Below are positions 6,943 to 13,120 of a stretch of 13,120 nt of DNA, piece after piece. The stretch covers positions 1 through 13,120 of the forward strand of contig CAYONM010000102.1 in the NCBI GenBank assembly GCA_964405325.1. Direction: 5' to 3'. How positions within the stretch are numbered: position 1 is the first letter of the stretch; the number at the start of each line of letters is the position of its first letter. The DNA comes from CAYONM01 sp964405325 (GTDB taxonomy: Bacteria; Planctomycetota; UBA11346). A program made the position numbers and the translations under genes. A model generated the notes under the pieces. That model searched no databases. It was not told where the DNA came from and saw only the letters and a list, made by a program, of their open reading frames with translations.

Positions 6943-8088
6943 ATGCCCGCTCCCCTGACCTTGGAAGAACGTATTCGCGGCGAAGCCCGGATCGAGCGCC
7001 TGCTCACCAACCAGGCGCGGATCGTGCGCATCCGCACCGGCCACGACTGCGGTATGGGCTGGCGTTTGGACCGGTATCTGGGCGCCTGCTGCCCCAGCTT
7101 CGCCCGCTCCATGCTGCAGCGCTGGTGCAAAGCGGGCTACATCCAGGTGGATGGCCGGGCCGCCAAGGCCTCGGAACCGGTGCGAGCCGAGCGATGGATC
7201 GAGGTGAACGCACCCCTGCCGGAATTGCCGGACGACGATTACTTCAACACCGACCCCCTCGACATCCTGGCCACCGGTCGTGGCTGGCTGGTGGTGAACA
7301 AGCCACCGGGGCAACTGGCGCATCAGGCTGGCCGCGTTTTGTCGGGCACGCTCCTGAACCACCTGCAGGAGTGGCTGGAGCAACGGGGCGAAGATCCACA
7401 GGCCGCCTGTCTGGTGAACCGCATCGACAAGGACACCTCGGGCCTGGTGCTGTGCGCCTACGACAAGCACGTTGCCGGCCTGCTGGGCAGCAGCCTGGCC
7501 CGACACGACATGGAGAAGGTCTATCTGGCCATCTGCCAGGGGCAGTCGGAGCCAGCCCAGGGCGATTGGCGCAATCCCATTGGTGACGACCCCGCACACC
7601 GCCTGCGGCGCATCATCTGCGCCGATGGCCAACCCAGCCATACCGCGTATCAGGTCCTGGAGACGGCGCCGCACAGCAGCCTGTTGCGGCTGCGGCTGCA
7701 TACCGGCCGCCAGCATCAGATTCGCATCCATGCCGCCCATAACGGACATCCGCTGGTGGGGGATTGGCTGTACGGCCAACCGTGTCAGCAGATTCGCGGA
7801 CAGTGCCTGCACGCGCATCAATTGGTGTTCGACGACCCGGATAGCGGCGAAACCCGAACCGTGATCGCGCCCCTGCCACGGCAACTCCAGGAACTCTGGC
7901 AGCGTTTTCAGAGCGGCGAGGCCATCCAGCCACGCGACTGGTCCGAAACCGAGCGCAGCAAGCTGGGACTGAGCGACGCCACCACCAATAGCGGCGGCTG
8001 GCGACGACCGAGTTGGTTGAGCGAGGAGGAATTCCAGAACCTGAGCGAGCCGGTCCGGCCCCGAAAGCGCCCAGAGCCCGCGAGCTGA
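6943..8088 (+). CDS. RluA-family pseudouridine synthase
   Basis: This 381-residue RNA-modifying enzyme isomerises uridine to pseudouridine in rRNA or tRNA. It has an S4 RNA-binding domain at about 38-88 ('GWRLDRYLGACCPSFARSMLQRWCKAGYIQVDGR'), a catalytic domain from about 105, and the catalytic motif 'LVNRIDKDTSGLVL' (157-170) with Asp162 as the essential aspartate. 'LHTGRQHQIRIHAAHNGHPLVGDWLYG' (252-278) is the other family hallmark. Most relatives read H-R-L-D where this one reads N-R-I-D. A C-terminal tail of about 60 polar residues extends past the catalytic core. I chose ATG 6943; the frame also allows TTG 6907, 4 nt after the previous stop, but neither has a clear ribosome site. Family membership is secure; which RNA position is modified (RluA, RluC, RluD or TruC type) is not clear. 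Confidence 0.94.
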   Translation: MPAPLTLEERIRGEARIERLLTNQARIVRIRTGHDCGMGWRLDRYLGACCPSFARSMLQRWCKAGYIQVDGRAAKASEPVRAERWIEVNAPLPELPDDDYFNTDPLDILATGRGWLVVNKPPGQLAHQAGRVLSGTLLNHLQEWLEQRGEDPQAACLVNRIDKDTSGLVLCAYDKHVAGLLGSSLARHDMEKVYLAICQGQSEPAQGDWRNPIGDDPAHRLRRIICADGQPSHTAYQVLETAPHSSLLRLRLHTGRQHQIRIHAAHNGHPLVGDWLYGQPCQQIRGQCLHAHQLVFDDPDSGETRTVIAPLPRQLQELWQRFQSGEAIQPRDWSETERSKLGLSDATTNSGGWRRPSWLSEEEFQNLSEPVRPRKRPEPAS

Positions 8089-8208
8089 AATGATCCCGGC
8101 GAAGAAGACGCCACGGCGCGCAGCGCTCCCAGGAGCGAGCCTTATGCAGCCCTGATCCGGCCACCCGGGCTCGGTTGCCTCCGATGCCGGAGCCAACACC
8201 ATGCGTCC

Positions 8209-10071
8209 ATGCTTAGCCTCGCCCCTGCTTCCGATTTGGCCCTCTTGGCGGCCCTGAAGAAACACTGGGGCTACGACGGTTTCCGGGAACGGCAACGCGA
8301 GGCTATCACCCAGGTGCTGGAGGGCGGCGACTGCCTGCTGGTGCTGCCCACCGGCGGCGGCAAGAGCCTGTGTTACCAGCTGCCAGCAGCGCTTGGTAAC
8401 GGCCTGGTCTTGGTGATTTCGCCACTGATCGCGCTGATGGACGACCAGGTCGCAGCGGCGCGAGAAAACGGCCTGCACGCCATTGCCCTCCATTCCAACC
8501 TGGATCCTGAAGCCAAACGCGCCACTTGGGCGGCACTGCATGATCCCTCGTTGGACCTGGTCTACCTGAGCCCAGAGCGGCTGTCGCTGGGTGATCTGAT
8601 GCCACGCCTGGCACCGCGCCTGCAGTTGATCGCGGTGGACGAGGCCCACTGCATCAGCCATTGGGGCCATGATTTTCGGCCGGAATACCGGCAGCTGGCA
8701 GCCTGCTGTGACCAGGTGCCGGAGGTGCCCCGCATGGCCCTGACGGCCACCGCGACCCCGCAGGTGCAGGACGATATCTGCCAGCAATTGGGCCTGCGGC
8801 AGCCGGTGCAACTGGTCGGACACATCGACCGGCCCAATCTCTGTTATCGCTGTCTGCCCCGACAAAAAGTGGTCGAGCAGGTGGCGGCAGTGGTGGACCG
8901 ACACCCCAAGGAAGGCGGCATCGTGTACGCCCTGTCGCGACGGGAGACCGAGCGCATTGCCGCCGGCTTGAACCGGAAGGGCGTGCAGGCAGCGCATTAC
9001 CACGCCGGCATGCAGGCCGAAGATCGGCGTCGAGTGCAAGAGGCCTTTGTCGCTGAACGCTTGGATGTGGTGGTGGCCACCGTGGCCTTCGGCATGGGCA
9101 TCGACCGCTCCAATGTGCGCTTCGTGGTGCATGCCGGCCTGCCCCGCTCCATCGAGCACTACCAGCAGGAGAGCGGTCGCGCCGGGCGTGATGGCCTGCC
9201 GGCGGAGTGCGTACTGCTGGCCTCGTCCGCGGACCTGGTCCTGCATCGCAAGCTGGCAATGAAGGACCAACCGGATCCTGAGCGGATCCGGACCTTGGAT
9301 GCCCATCTGCGGGACATCGGCCGCTTCGCGGTGTCGCCCATTTGTCGGCATCAACTGTTGTGCCAGCACTTCGGTCAGGAACGGCTGTCATCAGAACACG
9401 GCTGCAATGCCTGCGACGTGTGCCTGGGCGAAACCGCGGCGCTGCCGGCAGACGAGGCCCTGCTGACTGCCCAGAAGATCTTGTCGGGGGTCTGGCGTTG
9501 CCAGCAGCGCTTCGGCATCCGACATGTCTGTGATGTGCTGCAGGGCCGCGATACCGAAAAGATTCGCCGCCTGCGCCACGACCAACTGAGCGTCCACGGC
9601 ATTTTGAGAGTCGACGACGCCAACCTGCGCACCTGGTGCGATCAGCTGATGGTGCAGGGCCACCTGCTGATCAGCGAACAGGACGGCTTTCCGCTGGCGC
9701 AACTGACCAACAGCGGCGTGTCCCTGTGCAAAGGTCAAGGAGCGGTGCGGCTGAGCCGGCCGATTGCGACGAAGAAAAGCAAGCGGCCCGCCGCCGAGGT
9801 GCCTGGCTGGGTGGGCGTGGACCAGAGTTGCTTTGAGCGCCTGCGTGGCCTACGCCGCCTGATTGCCGATGCCATCGGCAAGCCGCCCTATGTGGTCTTT
9901 GCCGACTCCACGCTACGCGACCTGGCTCGCTTGCGACCGGGCAACGACAACGAGATGCGTGGTGTCAAAGGCGTGGGCGAACAGAAGCTACAACGCTACG
10001 GCGAAGCCTTTCAGGCCTGTATTGCTGGCGAGAACGCCGAGGACGCGTTCCAGTACTTTGGGGTGGAGTAG
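8209..10071 (+). CDS. recQ: ATP-dependent DNA helicase RecQ
   Basis: This 620-residue superfamily 2 3'-5' helicase acts in recombination and fork repair. Motifs are complete: motif 0 'YDGFRERQREAI' (22-33), Walker A 'PTGGGKS' (47-53), 'DEAHCISHWGHDFRPEY' (144-160), 'ALTATA' (177-182), 'VATVAFGMGIDRSNVRFVVH' (289-308) and 'QQESGRAGRDG' (319-329). The RecQ zinc site is Cys379, Cys399, Cys402 and Cys405 ('CNACDVC'), followed by an RQC winged helix (about 410-515). A single HRDC domain (about 540-605) ends with 'LARLRPGNDNEMRGVKGVGEQKLQRYG'. The length is close to E. coli RecQ. The start at 8209 gives the full motif 0 context, though a stronger ribosome site (GGAG at 8189) is better spaced for an out-of-frame ATG at 8201. 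The gene lies 120 nt after the pseudouridine synthase and is convergent with the small lipoprotein gene. Confidence 0.97.
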   Translation: MLSLAPASDLALLAALKKHWGYDGFRERQREAITQVLEGGDCLLVLPTGGGKSLCYQLPAALGNGLVLVISPLIALMDDQVAAARENGLHAIALHSNLDPEAKRATWAALHDPSLDLVYLSPERLSLGDLMPRLAPRLQLIAVDEAHCISHWGHDFRPEYRQLAACCDQVPEVPRMALTATATPQVQDDICQQLGLRQPVQLVGHIDRPNLCYRCLPRQKVVEQVAAVVDRHPKEGGIVYALSRRETERIAAGLNRKGVQAAHYHAGMQAEDRRRVQEAFVAERLDVVVATVAFGMGIDRSNVRFVVHAGLPRSIEHYQQESGRAGRDGLPAECVLLASSADLVLHRKLAMKDQPDPERIRTLDAHLRDIGRFAVSPICRHQLLCQHFGQERLSSEHGCNACDVCLGETAALPADEALLTAQKILSGVWRCQQRFGIRHVCDVLQGRDTEKIRRLRHDQLSVHGILRVDDANLRTWCDQLMVQGHLLISEQDGFPLAQLTNSGVSLCKGQGAVRLSRPIATKKSKRPAAEVPGWVGVDQSCFERLRGLRRLIADAIGKPPYVVFADSTLRDLARLRPGNDNEMRGVKGVGEQKLQRYGEAFQACIAGENAEDAFQYFGVE

Positions 10072-10140
10072 CTCAGCGGCCCAAAAAAGCGCACCAAGCA
10101 GACGTATCGGGCGGCGACCGGTTTGTACGAGTAGCTGGCG

Positions 10141-10461
10141 CTATCGGCCAATACGGATCTTATCCAAACCGATCTGCATACAGAAGCTGGCCAGACGCTG
10201 CACTTCGCCACCGGTGCCGGCACCATTGCCATACAGATGCAGGTGGACCCGCGCATTATGCACCACCGGCCGGCGATGCTCGTCGGCAATCTCTTGCAGC
10301 CGACGCTCCAGCTGCCGGCGAGTCATGGGCTGGCCATCCAACAAATACTCGAACCGTGATTGCACCTCGATGGTGTAGAGCGGTGGCGGCTTGCGATGGT
10401 CGTCAGGACCGCTGCAGGCCACCAGAACAGCCAAGCCAAGCAGGAGGAGCAGTCGTCGCAT
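10141..10461 (-). CDS. Small lipoprotein with ExbD/TolR-like domain
   Basis: This 106-residue predicted lipoprotein has the signal 'MRRLLLLLGLAVLVAC' with lipobox LVAC and Cys16 as lipid site. The mature part, 'YTIEVQSRFEYLLDGQPMTRRQLERRLQEIADEH...VHLHLYGNGAGTGGEVQRLASFCMQIGLDKIRIG', has the order seen in the periplasmic domain of ExbD/TolR. That order is a beta strand, 'LDG' turn and helix with 'RRQLERRL', then a strand, a helix and a final strand where ExbD has 'A...aGi..i.l'. The ExbD N-terminal membrane helix and its proton-path Asp are absent and a lipid anchor takes their place. It overlaps the tatA stop by one base (TGATG), so the two are translationally coupled. ATG 10461 is the only start that fits. 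The lipoprotein call is firm; the ExbD-like fold is a moderately supported inference from pattern. Confidence 0.8.
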   Translation of the reverse strand: MRRLLLLLGLAVLVACSGPDDHRKPPPLYTIEVQSRFEYLLDGQPMTRRQLERRLQEIADEHRRPVVHNARVHLHLYGNGAGTGGEVQRLASFCMQIGLDKIRIGR

Positions 10462-10712
10462 CAGAGCCGTCGTTCCTCGCCGCTTTCGGGCTTGGCGGGC
10501 TCGTTCTCGGCGATGTCGTCGGTTTTAGGCTTGCTGTCTTCGCTGGCGCCGCCTTCATCCAGGCCCTTGCGGAACTCCCGCACGCTACCGCCCAGACTGC
10601 GCATCACCGCCGGCAGATTGCGACCGAAGATCAGCAGCGCCACGGCGAGAATGAGAACCCATTCCCAGCCACCAGGCATCGATAAGAATCCGGTCAGCAC
10701 AACTGTTTGCAT
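10461..10712 (-). CDS. tatA: Sec-independent protein translocase subunit TatA/TatE
   Basis: This 83-residue TatA-family protein forms the pore-like component of the twin-arginine pathway for exporting folded proteins. A short N-terminal stretch leads to 'MPGGWEWVLILAVALLIFG' (12-30), the membrane helix ending in the conserved Phe-Gly. Next come the amphipathic helix 'RNLPAVMRSLGGSVREFRKGL' (31-51) and a charged, disordered tail. The start at 10712 has GGAG 7 nt upstream. An internal ATG at 10679 would remove residues before 'MPGGWEW' and lacks such a site. The Pro-Gly-Gly-Trp-Glu start resembles Planctomycetes/Lentisphaerae TatA. No tatB or tatC is nearby, so it is an orphan copy in this window. 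The small lipoprotein gene follows with a one-base overlap. Confidence 0.93.
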   Translation of the reverse strand: MQTVVLTGFLSMPGGWEWVLILAVALLIFGRNLPAVMRSLGGSVREFRKGLDEGGASEDSKPKTDDIAENEPAKPESGEERRL

Positions 10713-10860
10713 GGAACCACTCCAAGGCGGCAGCGTAGGCGAAAGGCCTGTATCGCAAGATGGACCCGCCTTTGACCAAACTCCAGGCCAACCTAGGTTA
10801 GCGCATCAGAATGGGCTCACGCCATTTTTGCCTCCGATGGAACGGTCACCGTTTTGACGG

Positions 10861-10932
10861 GTCTCTGAAAGCACCCGTGCAAGCCGTAACGGTGCGAAGT
10901 CCGAGCCGGACTGGCGCCGGGAGGTTTGGAGG
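10861..10932 (+). repeat. Structured dispersed repeat, copy B (tatA-apt intergenic region)
   Basis: This is the second copy of the element at 3485-3551, in the same orientation. It shares GTCTC, CAAGCCG, CCGGACTGGCGCC (10906-10918) and GGAGGTT. It carries a perfect hairpin AGTCCG-AGC-CGGACT (10898-10912). Compared with copy A it has a short insert after GTCTC that completes an extra stem, ACGGGT/ACCCGT (10857-10878), and it lacks about 4 nt in the adjacent loop. It joins directly to the large hairpin at 10928-10988. Two copies in non-coding DNA about 7.4 kb apart suggest an interspersed extragenic family. Confidence 0.6.
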
Positions 10933-10988
10933 GGGTGGAGCGCCATGCCCGGGAAATCGAGCCCGGGCATGGCGCGTGTGCCCCCTCT
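10928..10988. repeat. Long, near-perfect hairpin upstream of apt
   Basis: The inner stem is 14 perfect base pairs: GCGCCATGCCCGGG (10940-10953) and CCCGGGCATGGCGC (10962-10975), with loop AAATCGAG. An outer stem pairs GAGGGGG (10929-10935) with CCCCCTC (10981-10987), extendable by a G-T wobble at each end (10928/10988), across an internal loop of 4 against 5 nt. Together about 22 pairs form. No T tract follows on either strand, so it is not a standard intrinsic terminator. An attenuator, transcript-end hairpin, protein-binding palindrome or part of a mobile repeat are all possible. Confidence 0.8.
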
Positions 10989-11023
10989 GATGGAACTGCC
11001 AGCCTTGAATTTCCGACAAATAG

Positions 11024-11091
11024 GCTGATTCCCGCAGAGCGCCTTCTGGGAGTGTCGAACCCCAGCTCGATGGTCCCGTGACGGAATCAGC
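11024..11091 (+). promoter_or_regulatory. Possible structured 5' leader of apt
   Basis: GCTGATTCC (11024-11032) and GGAATCAGC (11083-11091) form a perfect nine-pair stem that would close a 50-nt domain ending 17 nt before the apt start codon. Inside it CTGGG (11046-11050) pairs with CCCAG (11061-11065), and GAG/CTC can extend this. A competing stem CAGCCT/AGGCTG (11000-11027) shares the left strand, so two alternative folds are possible. I do not recognise it as any known riboswitch. Confidence 0.4.
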
Positions 11092-11108
11092 ATACCAAAG
11101 GGGCCCCC

Positions 11109-11642
11109 ATGCCACCCGCCGCTGCTCGCCTGGATCTGACCACCTGCATCCGTGATGTGCCCGACTTCCCCAAACCGGGGATCATATTCAAAGACATCAC
11201 GCCGCTGCTGGGCAATCCGGAAGCACTGCATTATTGCATCGAAACCCTGGCCGCACGCTTTCGCGAGTCCGGCGTGACCAAGGTTGCCGGCATTGAAAGC
11301 CGCGGCTTTATTTTTGCCCCAGGCATTGCCCTGGCCCTGGGCGCCGGCTTCATCCCGATCCGCAAGCCCGGCAAACTGCCGTGGCAGGTCCGCTCGGTGG
11401 AATACCAGCTGGAGTACGGCAGCGACCGCATCGAGATGCACGTGGACGCAGTGGAGCCCGCCGACCGGGTGCTGCTGATCGACGATGTCTTGGCCACCGG
11501 CGGCACCCTGGACGCCGCCTGCCGCCTGATCATTGATGCCGACGCCACCGTGGTGGGCGCTGGCGTGGTGGTGGATCTGGCCTTCCTGAACGGCGCAAAC
11601 AAGGTGCCCTGCCCGGTCACGTCGCTGCAACGCTATCAGTGA
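11109..11642 (+). CDS. apt: Adenine phosphoribosyltransferase
   Basis: This 177-residue cytosolic purine-salvage enzyme converts adenine and PRPP into AMP and pyrophosphate. 'IRDVPDFPKPGIIFKDITPLLGNPEAL' (14-40) and 'VAGIESRGFIFAPGIALALGAGFIPIRKPGKLPW' (59-92) are diagnostic of bacterial Apt. 'VLLIDDVLATGGT' (121-133) is the PRPP-binding loop, and the C-terminus 'VVVDLAFLNGANKV' is typical. Length is normal for the family (about 170-180). The ATG at 11109 is preceded by AAAGGGG with a 5-nt spacer. The gene follows a strongly structured non-coding region that could control it. A 116-nt gap separates it from the export-protein gene on the same strand. Confidence 0.97.
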   Translation: MPPAAARLDLTTCIRDVPDFPKPGIIFKDITPLLGNPEALHYCIETLAARFRESGVTKVAGIESRGFIFAPGIALALGAGFIPIRKPGKLPWQVRSVEYQLEYGSDRIEMHVDAVEPADRVLLIDDVLATGGTLDAACRLIIDADATVVGAGVVVDLAFLNGANKVPCPVTSLQRYQ

Positions 11643-11698
11643 TGGTCCACACCTTGCGTCCGTCACCGGTGGCCACAGTCTCCCCGTCTTCTTCTCAG

Positions 11699-11725
11699 CC
11701 AGCTGGCCGTCTACACGCCAGCTGG
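11699..11725. promoter_or_regulatory. Paired CCAGCTGG palindromes between apt and the export gene
   Basis: The perfect 8-nt palindrome CCAGCTGG occurs twice, at 11699-11706 and 11718-11725, with centres 19 bp apart. Because each copy is self-complementary, the pair is also an 8-bp inverted repeat with an 11-nt loop. It lies 57 nt after the apt stop and 33 nt before the next start codon. It could be a two-site operator for the export gene or a terminator-like hairpin for apt; no T tract follows. Confidence 0.4.
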
Positions 11726-11758
11726 TATCCGATCGCCACAGCCCTTGTGAGAGCGACC

Positions 11759-13120
11759 ATGCCGGCTCGATTCCTCAACCTTTTGTGCCTTTGTTTGTGT
11801 CTTACCTCCAGCCTGGCGACCGCAGCCGATTCGGGCCTGGGGGGATCGTGCCTGTCGGGATCGGATGATGCCGATCTTTCAACGAGCAACCAAGCCAGCT
11901 GGGTGAAGGGGCCGAATGGACAATGGCGATTGATGGAATACGGCCCGGGCCAGACCCAAGGGGCCAAGAGGCCAGCACAAATGATACTGGGCGAGGGCCT
12001 CGAGATCGAACGGGTCCTGCCAAATGGCATGGTGGTCGTGGTCGATGAATCGGGTCAGCGGAAACTGATCGACCCCAGTCGTCAGGAGGGACTGAAAGCC
12101 ACCAGCAAGCTCAAGGAACAGCCCTGGACCAAACGCTCCACGCTCCTGCCGGTCTATGGCATGGACCTGATCACCGATGCCTTGCCCATGCCGGATGAGG
12201 AGGAAAGTGATCCCGCCCAACAATTACAGGATGACGACACCAGACGGCACAATCTGCAGCGGAGGCCAACAAGCAATCCCTACCAGGAACCGAGGCTGCT
12301 CATGGGCAAGGACGAGCCGGACAACCGCTTTGGCAGCCGGGATCCGGGCCTGACCGGGGCCGTTGAGCCCCAGTACATCCCACGCGCCAGAACCACCCGC
12401 CAAAGCGGCACCATGGCCTATCCCAGTTCCCGACCAGAGAACCAGACCCTGCAGGCCGGTGACACGGTGCGCATTGTCACCTGGGGCGGAGTCACCATCA
12501 ACGATACCTTCCCGATCAGTCCCGAGGGCAATCTGGCCGTACCCGGCTTTGGTTCGCTACCGCTGGCTGGGTTGCGGCGAGTGGAAGCGCAACAGGCGGT
12601 GACCGAGCTGCTCCGCAGTCACTACAAGCATGCCGGCGCCCTGCTGAACGTGGACCAGGCGGCGCACATGGCGGTAACAGTACTGGGTGAAGTGACGCGA
12701 CCCGGCATGCATCTGGTGCCGGCCAATGCCAGCCTGCTGGCCTGCCTGAGTGCCGCTGGCGGCAGCCTGCGCCGGGGCAGCCTACGCCATATCAGCGTCA
12801 CCGAACCGGGAGCCGAGGCCCGCCAGGTGGACCTGTATGCCCTGGCCACCGGCCGCAGTGCCGAACCTCTGCAATCGCTCCGGCCGCAAACGATGATCCT
12901 GGTCCCCCTGGCCGGCCCGCAGATTCAGGTCTTTGGCGCGGTCAAACGCAGCTACAGCTTTGAATTGGACACGGATTCCAGCCTGGCCCAGGCCCTGGAC
13001 TGGGCCGGCGGTCTGGAGGCCACCGCCGATGCTCATCGCATTCGTCTGCTACGAGAGAACGCCGATGGCCAAAACCTGCTGCTCTACAGCCAGAGCGATT
13101 TGGCCCAACTGCCCGCCCAG
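11759..13120 (+). CDS. Secreted polysaccharide biosynthesis/export (Wza-type, SLBB) protein, 3' partial
   Basis: At least 454 codons are open to the right edge without a stop. The protein begins with a type I signal peptide, 'MPARFLNLLCLCLCLTSSLATA', cleaved near residue 22. Residues about 25-225 form a polar, low-complexity region I do not recognise. 'LQAGDTVRIVTWGGVTINDTFPISPEGNLAVPGFGSLPLAGLRRVEAQQAVTELL' (231-285) is a polysaccharide export (PES) domain. 'VTVLGEVTRPGMHLVPANASLLACLSAAGG' (306-335) is a first SLBB beta-grasp repeat, and 'IQVFGAVKRSYSFELDTDSSLAQALDWAGG' (389-418) a second. Such proteins form the periplasmic and outer-membrane conduit for capsule or exopolysaccharide. The start at 11759 has GAGAG 5 nt upstream. 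Unlike Wza there is no lipobox. The gene probably begins an exopolysaccharide locus beyond the window. Confidence 0.88.
   Translation, partial: MPARFLNLLCLCLCLTSSLATAADSGLGGSCLSGSDDADLSTSNQASWVKGPNGQWRLMEYGPGQTQGAKRPAQMILGEGLEIERVLPNGMVVVVDESGQRKLIDPSRQEGLKATSKLKEQPWTKRSTLLPVYGMDLITDALPMPDEEESDPAQQLQDDDTRRHNLQRRPTSNPYQEPRLLMGKDEPDNRFGSRDPGLTGAVEPQYIPRARTTRQSGTMAYPSSRPENQTLQAGDTVRIVTWGGVTINDTFPISPEGNLAVPGFGSLPLAGLRRVEAQQAVTELLRSHYKHAGALLNVDQAAHMAVTVLGEVTRPGMHLVPANASLLACLSAAGGSLRRGSLRHISVTEPGAEARQVDLYALATGRSAEPLQSLRPQTMILVPLAGPQIQVFGAVKRSYSFELDTDSSLAQALDWAGGLEATADAHRIRLLRENADGQNLLLYSQSDLAQLPAQ

Larger units (their letters stand above)
10713..11108. other. Gene-free, structure-rich intergenic region between tatA and apt
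   Basis: This 396-nt divergent intergenic region holds no convincing gene. From left to right I see AACGG-TCA-CCGTT followed by TT (10841-10855 area), ACGGGT/ACCCGT with a 10-nt loop (10857-10878), the second copy of the structured repeat (10861-10932), a very long hairpin (10928-10988), and a set of stems closed by GCTGATTCC/GGAATCAGC (11024-11091) just before apt. Open frames crossing it on the minus strand are low-complexity and run through the palindromes. It probably serves as promoter and leader for both flanking genes, but I could not pick a convincing promoter. Confidence 0.6.

Noticed and set aside
6802..9369. 855-codon open frame on the minus strand opposite the pseudouridine synthase and recQ genes
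   Set aside because: It is the antisense shadow of two certain genes in GC-rich DNA; its translation has no recognisable domain and is rich in Gln, His and Arg.
10072..10140. Possible bidirectional terminator between convergent recQ and the small lipoprotein gene
   Set aside because: I found no stable hairpin with a T tract in this 69-nt gap.
11046..11065. tRNA T-arm-like stem (CTGGG, loop containing GTCGAAC, CCCAG)
   Set aside because: No acceptor, D or anticodon arms flank it and the loop is 10 nt, so it is not a tRNA.
10806..11666. 286-codon minus-strand frame opposite apt and through the intergenic hairpins
   Set aside because: apt on the plus strand is certain, and the rest of the frame merely reads through palindromic non-coding DNA.

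Overview
The window is GC-rich, densely coding bacterial DNA. It carries twelve complete genes that I can assign to families or describe by domain, plus one large gene cut by the right edge. The best clue to the host is the TatA subunit: its Met-Pro-Gly-Gly-Trp-Glu-Trp start and 'FGRNLPAVMRSLGG' helix resemble TatA of the Planctomycetes-Verrucomicrobia-Lentisphaerae group more than proteobacterial TatA. YqgE/AlgH, lipoproteins with lipoboxes, TatA and a Wza-type export protein all fit a diderm cell. I suggest a PVC-superphylum bacterium, perhaps Lentisphaerota, with low confidence.

Layout. (1) About 80-4569, minus strand: a sugar-acid catabolic cluster transcribed in the order D-2-hydroxyacid dehydrogenase, Ldh/YjmC-type dehydrogenase, SDR fructuronate reductase-like enzyme, uronate isomerase UxaC. 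The last three genes are tightly packed. A 134-nt gap with a structured repeat separates the first gene from the rest. UxaC plus the SDR would take D-glucuronate to D-fructuronate to D-mannonate. Mannonate dehydratase is not in the window. (2) 4704-5871, plus strand, divergent from (1): YqgE and, 16 nt later, a LysM lipoprotein, both linked to the cell envelope. (3) 5991-10071, plus strand: a membrane-anchored protein with a 3D/double-psi beta-barrel-like domain, an RluA-family pseudouridine synthase and RecQ helicase. (4) 10141-10712, minus strand, convergent with recQ: tatA and a coupled small lipoprotein with an ExbD/TolR-like domain. (5) 10713-11108: a 396-nt gene-free region rich in secondary structure, holding a second copy of the repeat seen upstream of ldh and a very strong long hairpin. 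(6) 11109-13120, plus strand: adenine phosphoribosyltransferase, then a secreted polysaccharide-export (Wza/SLBB) protein that runs off the right edge and probably opens an exopolysaccharide locus.

The genes are ordinary housekeeping and catabolic families. The most unusual content is non-coding: the two-copy structured repeat (3485-3551 and 10861-10932) and the inverted repeats of the apt leader. Among proteins, the TatA/ExbD-like lipoprotein pair and the long N-terminal region of the export protein stand out. I found no CRISPR array, tRNA, rRNA, transposase or complete defence system.
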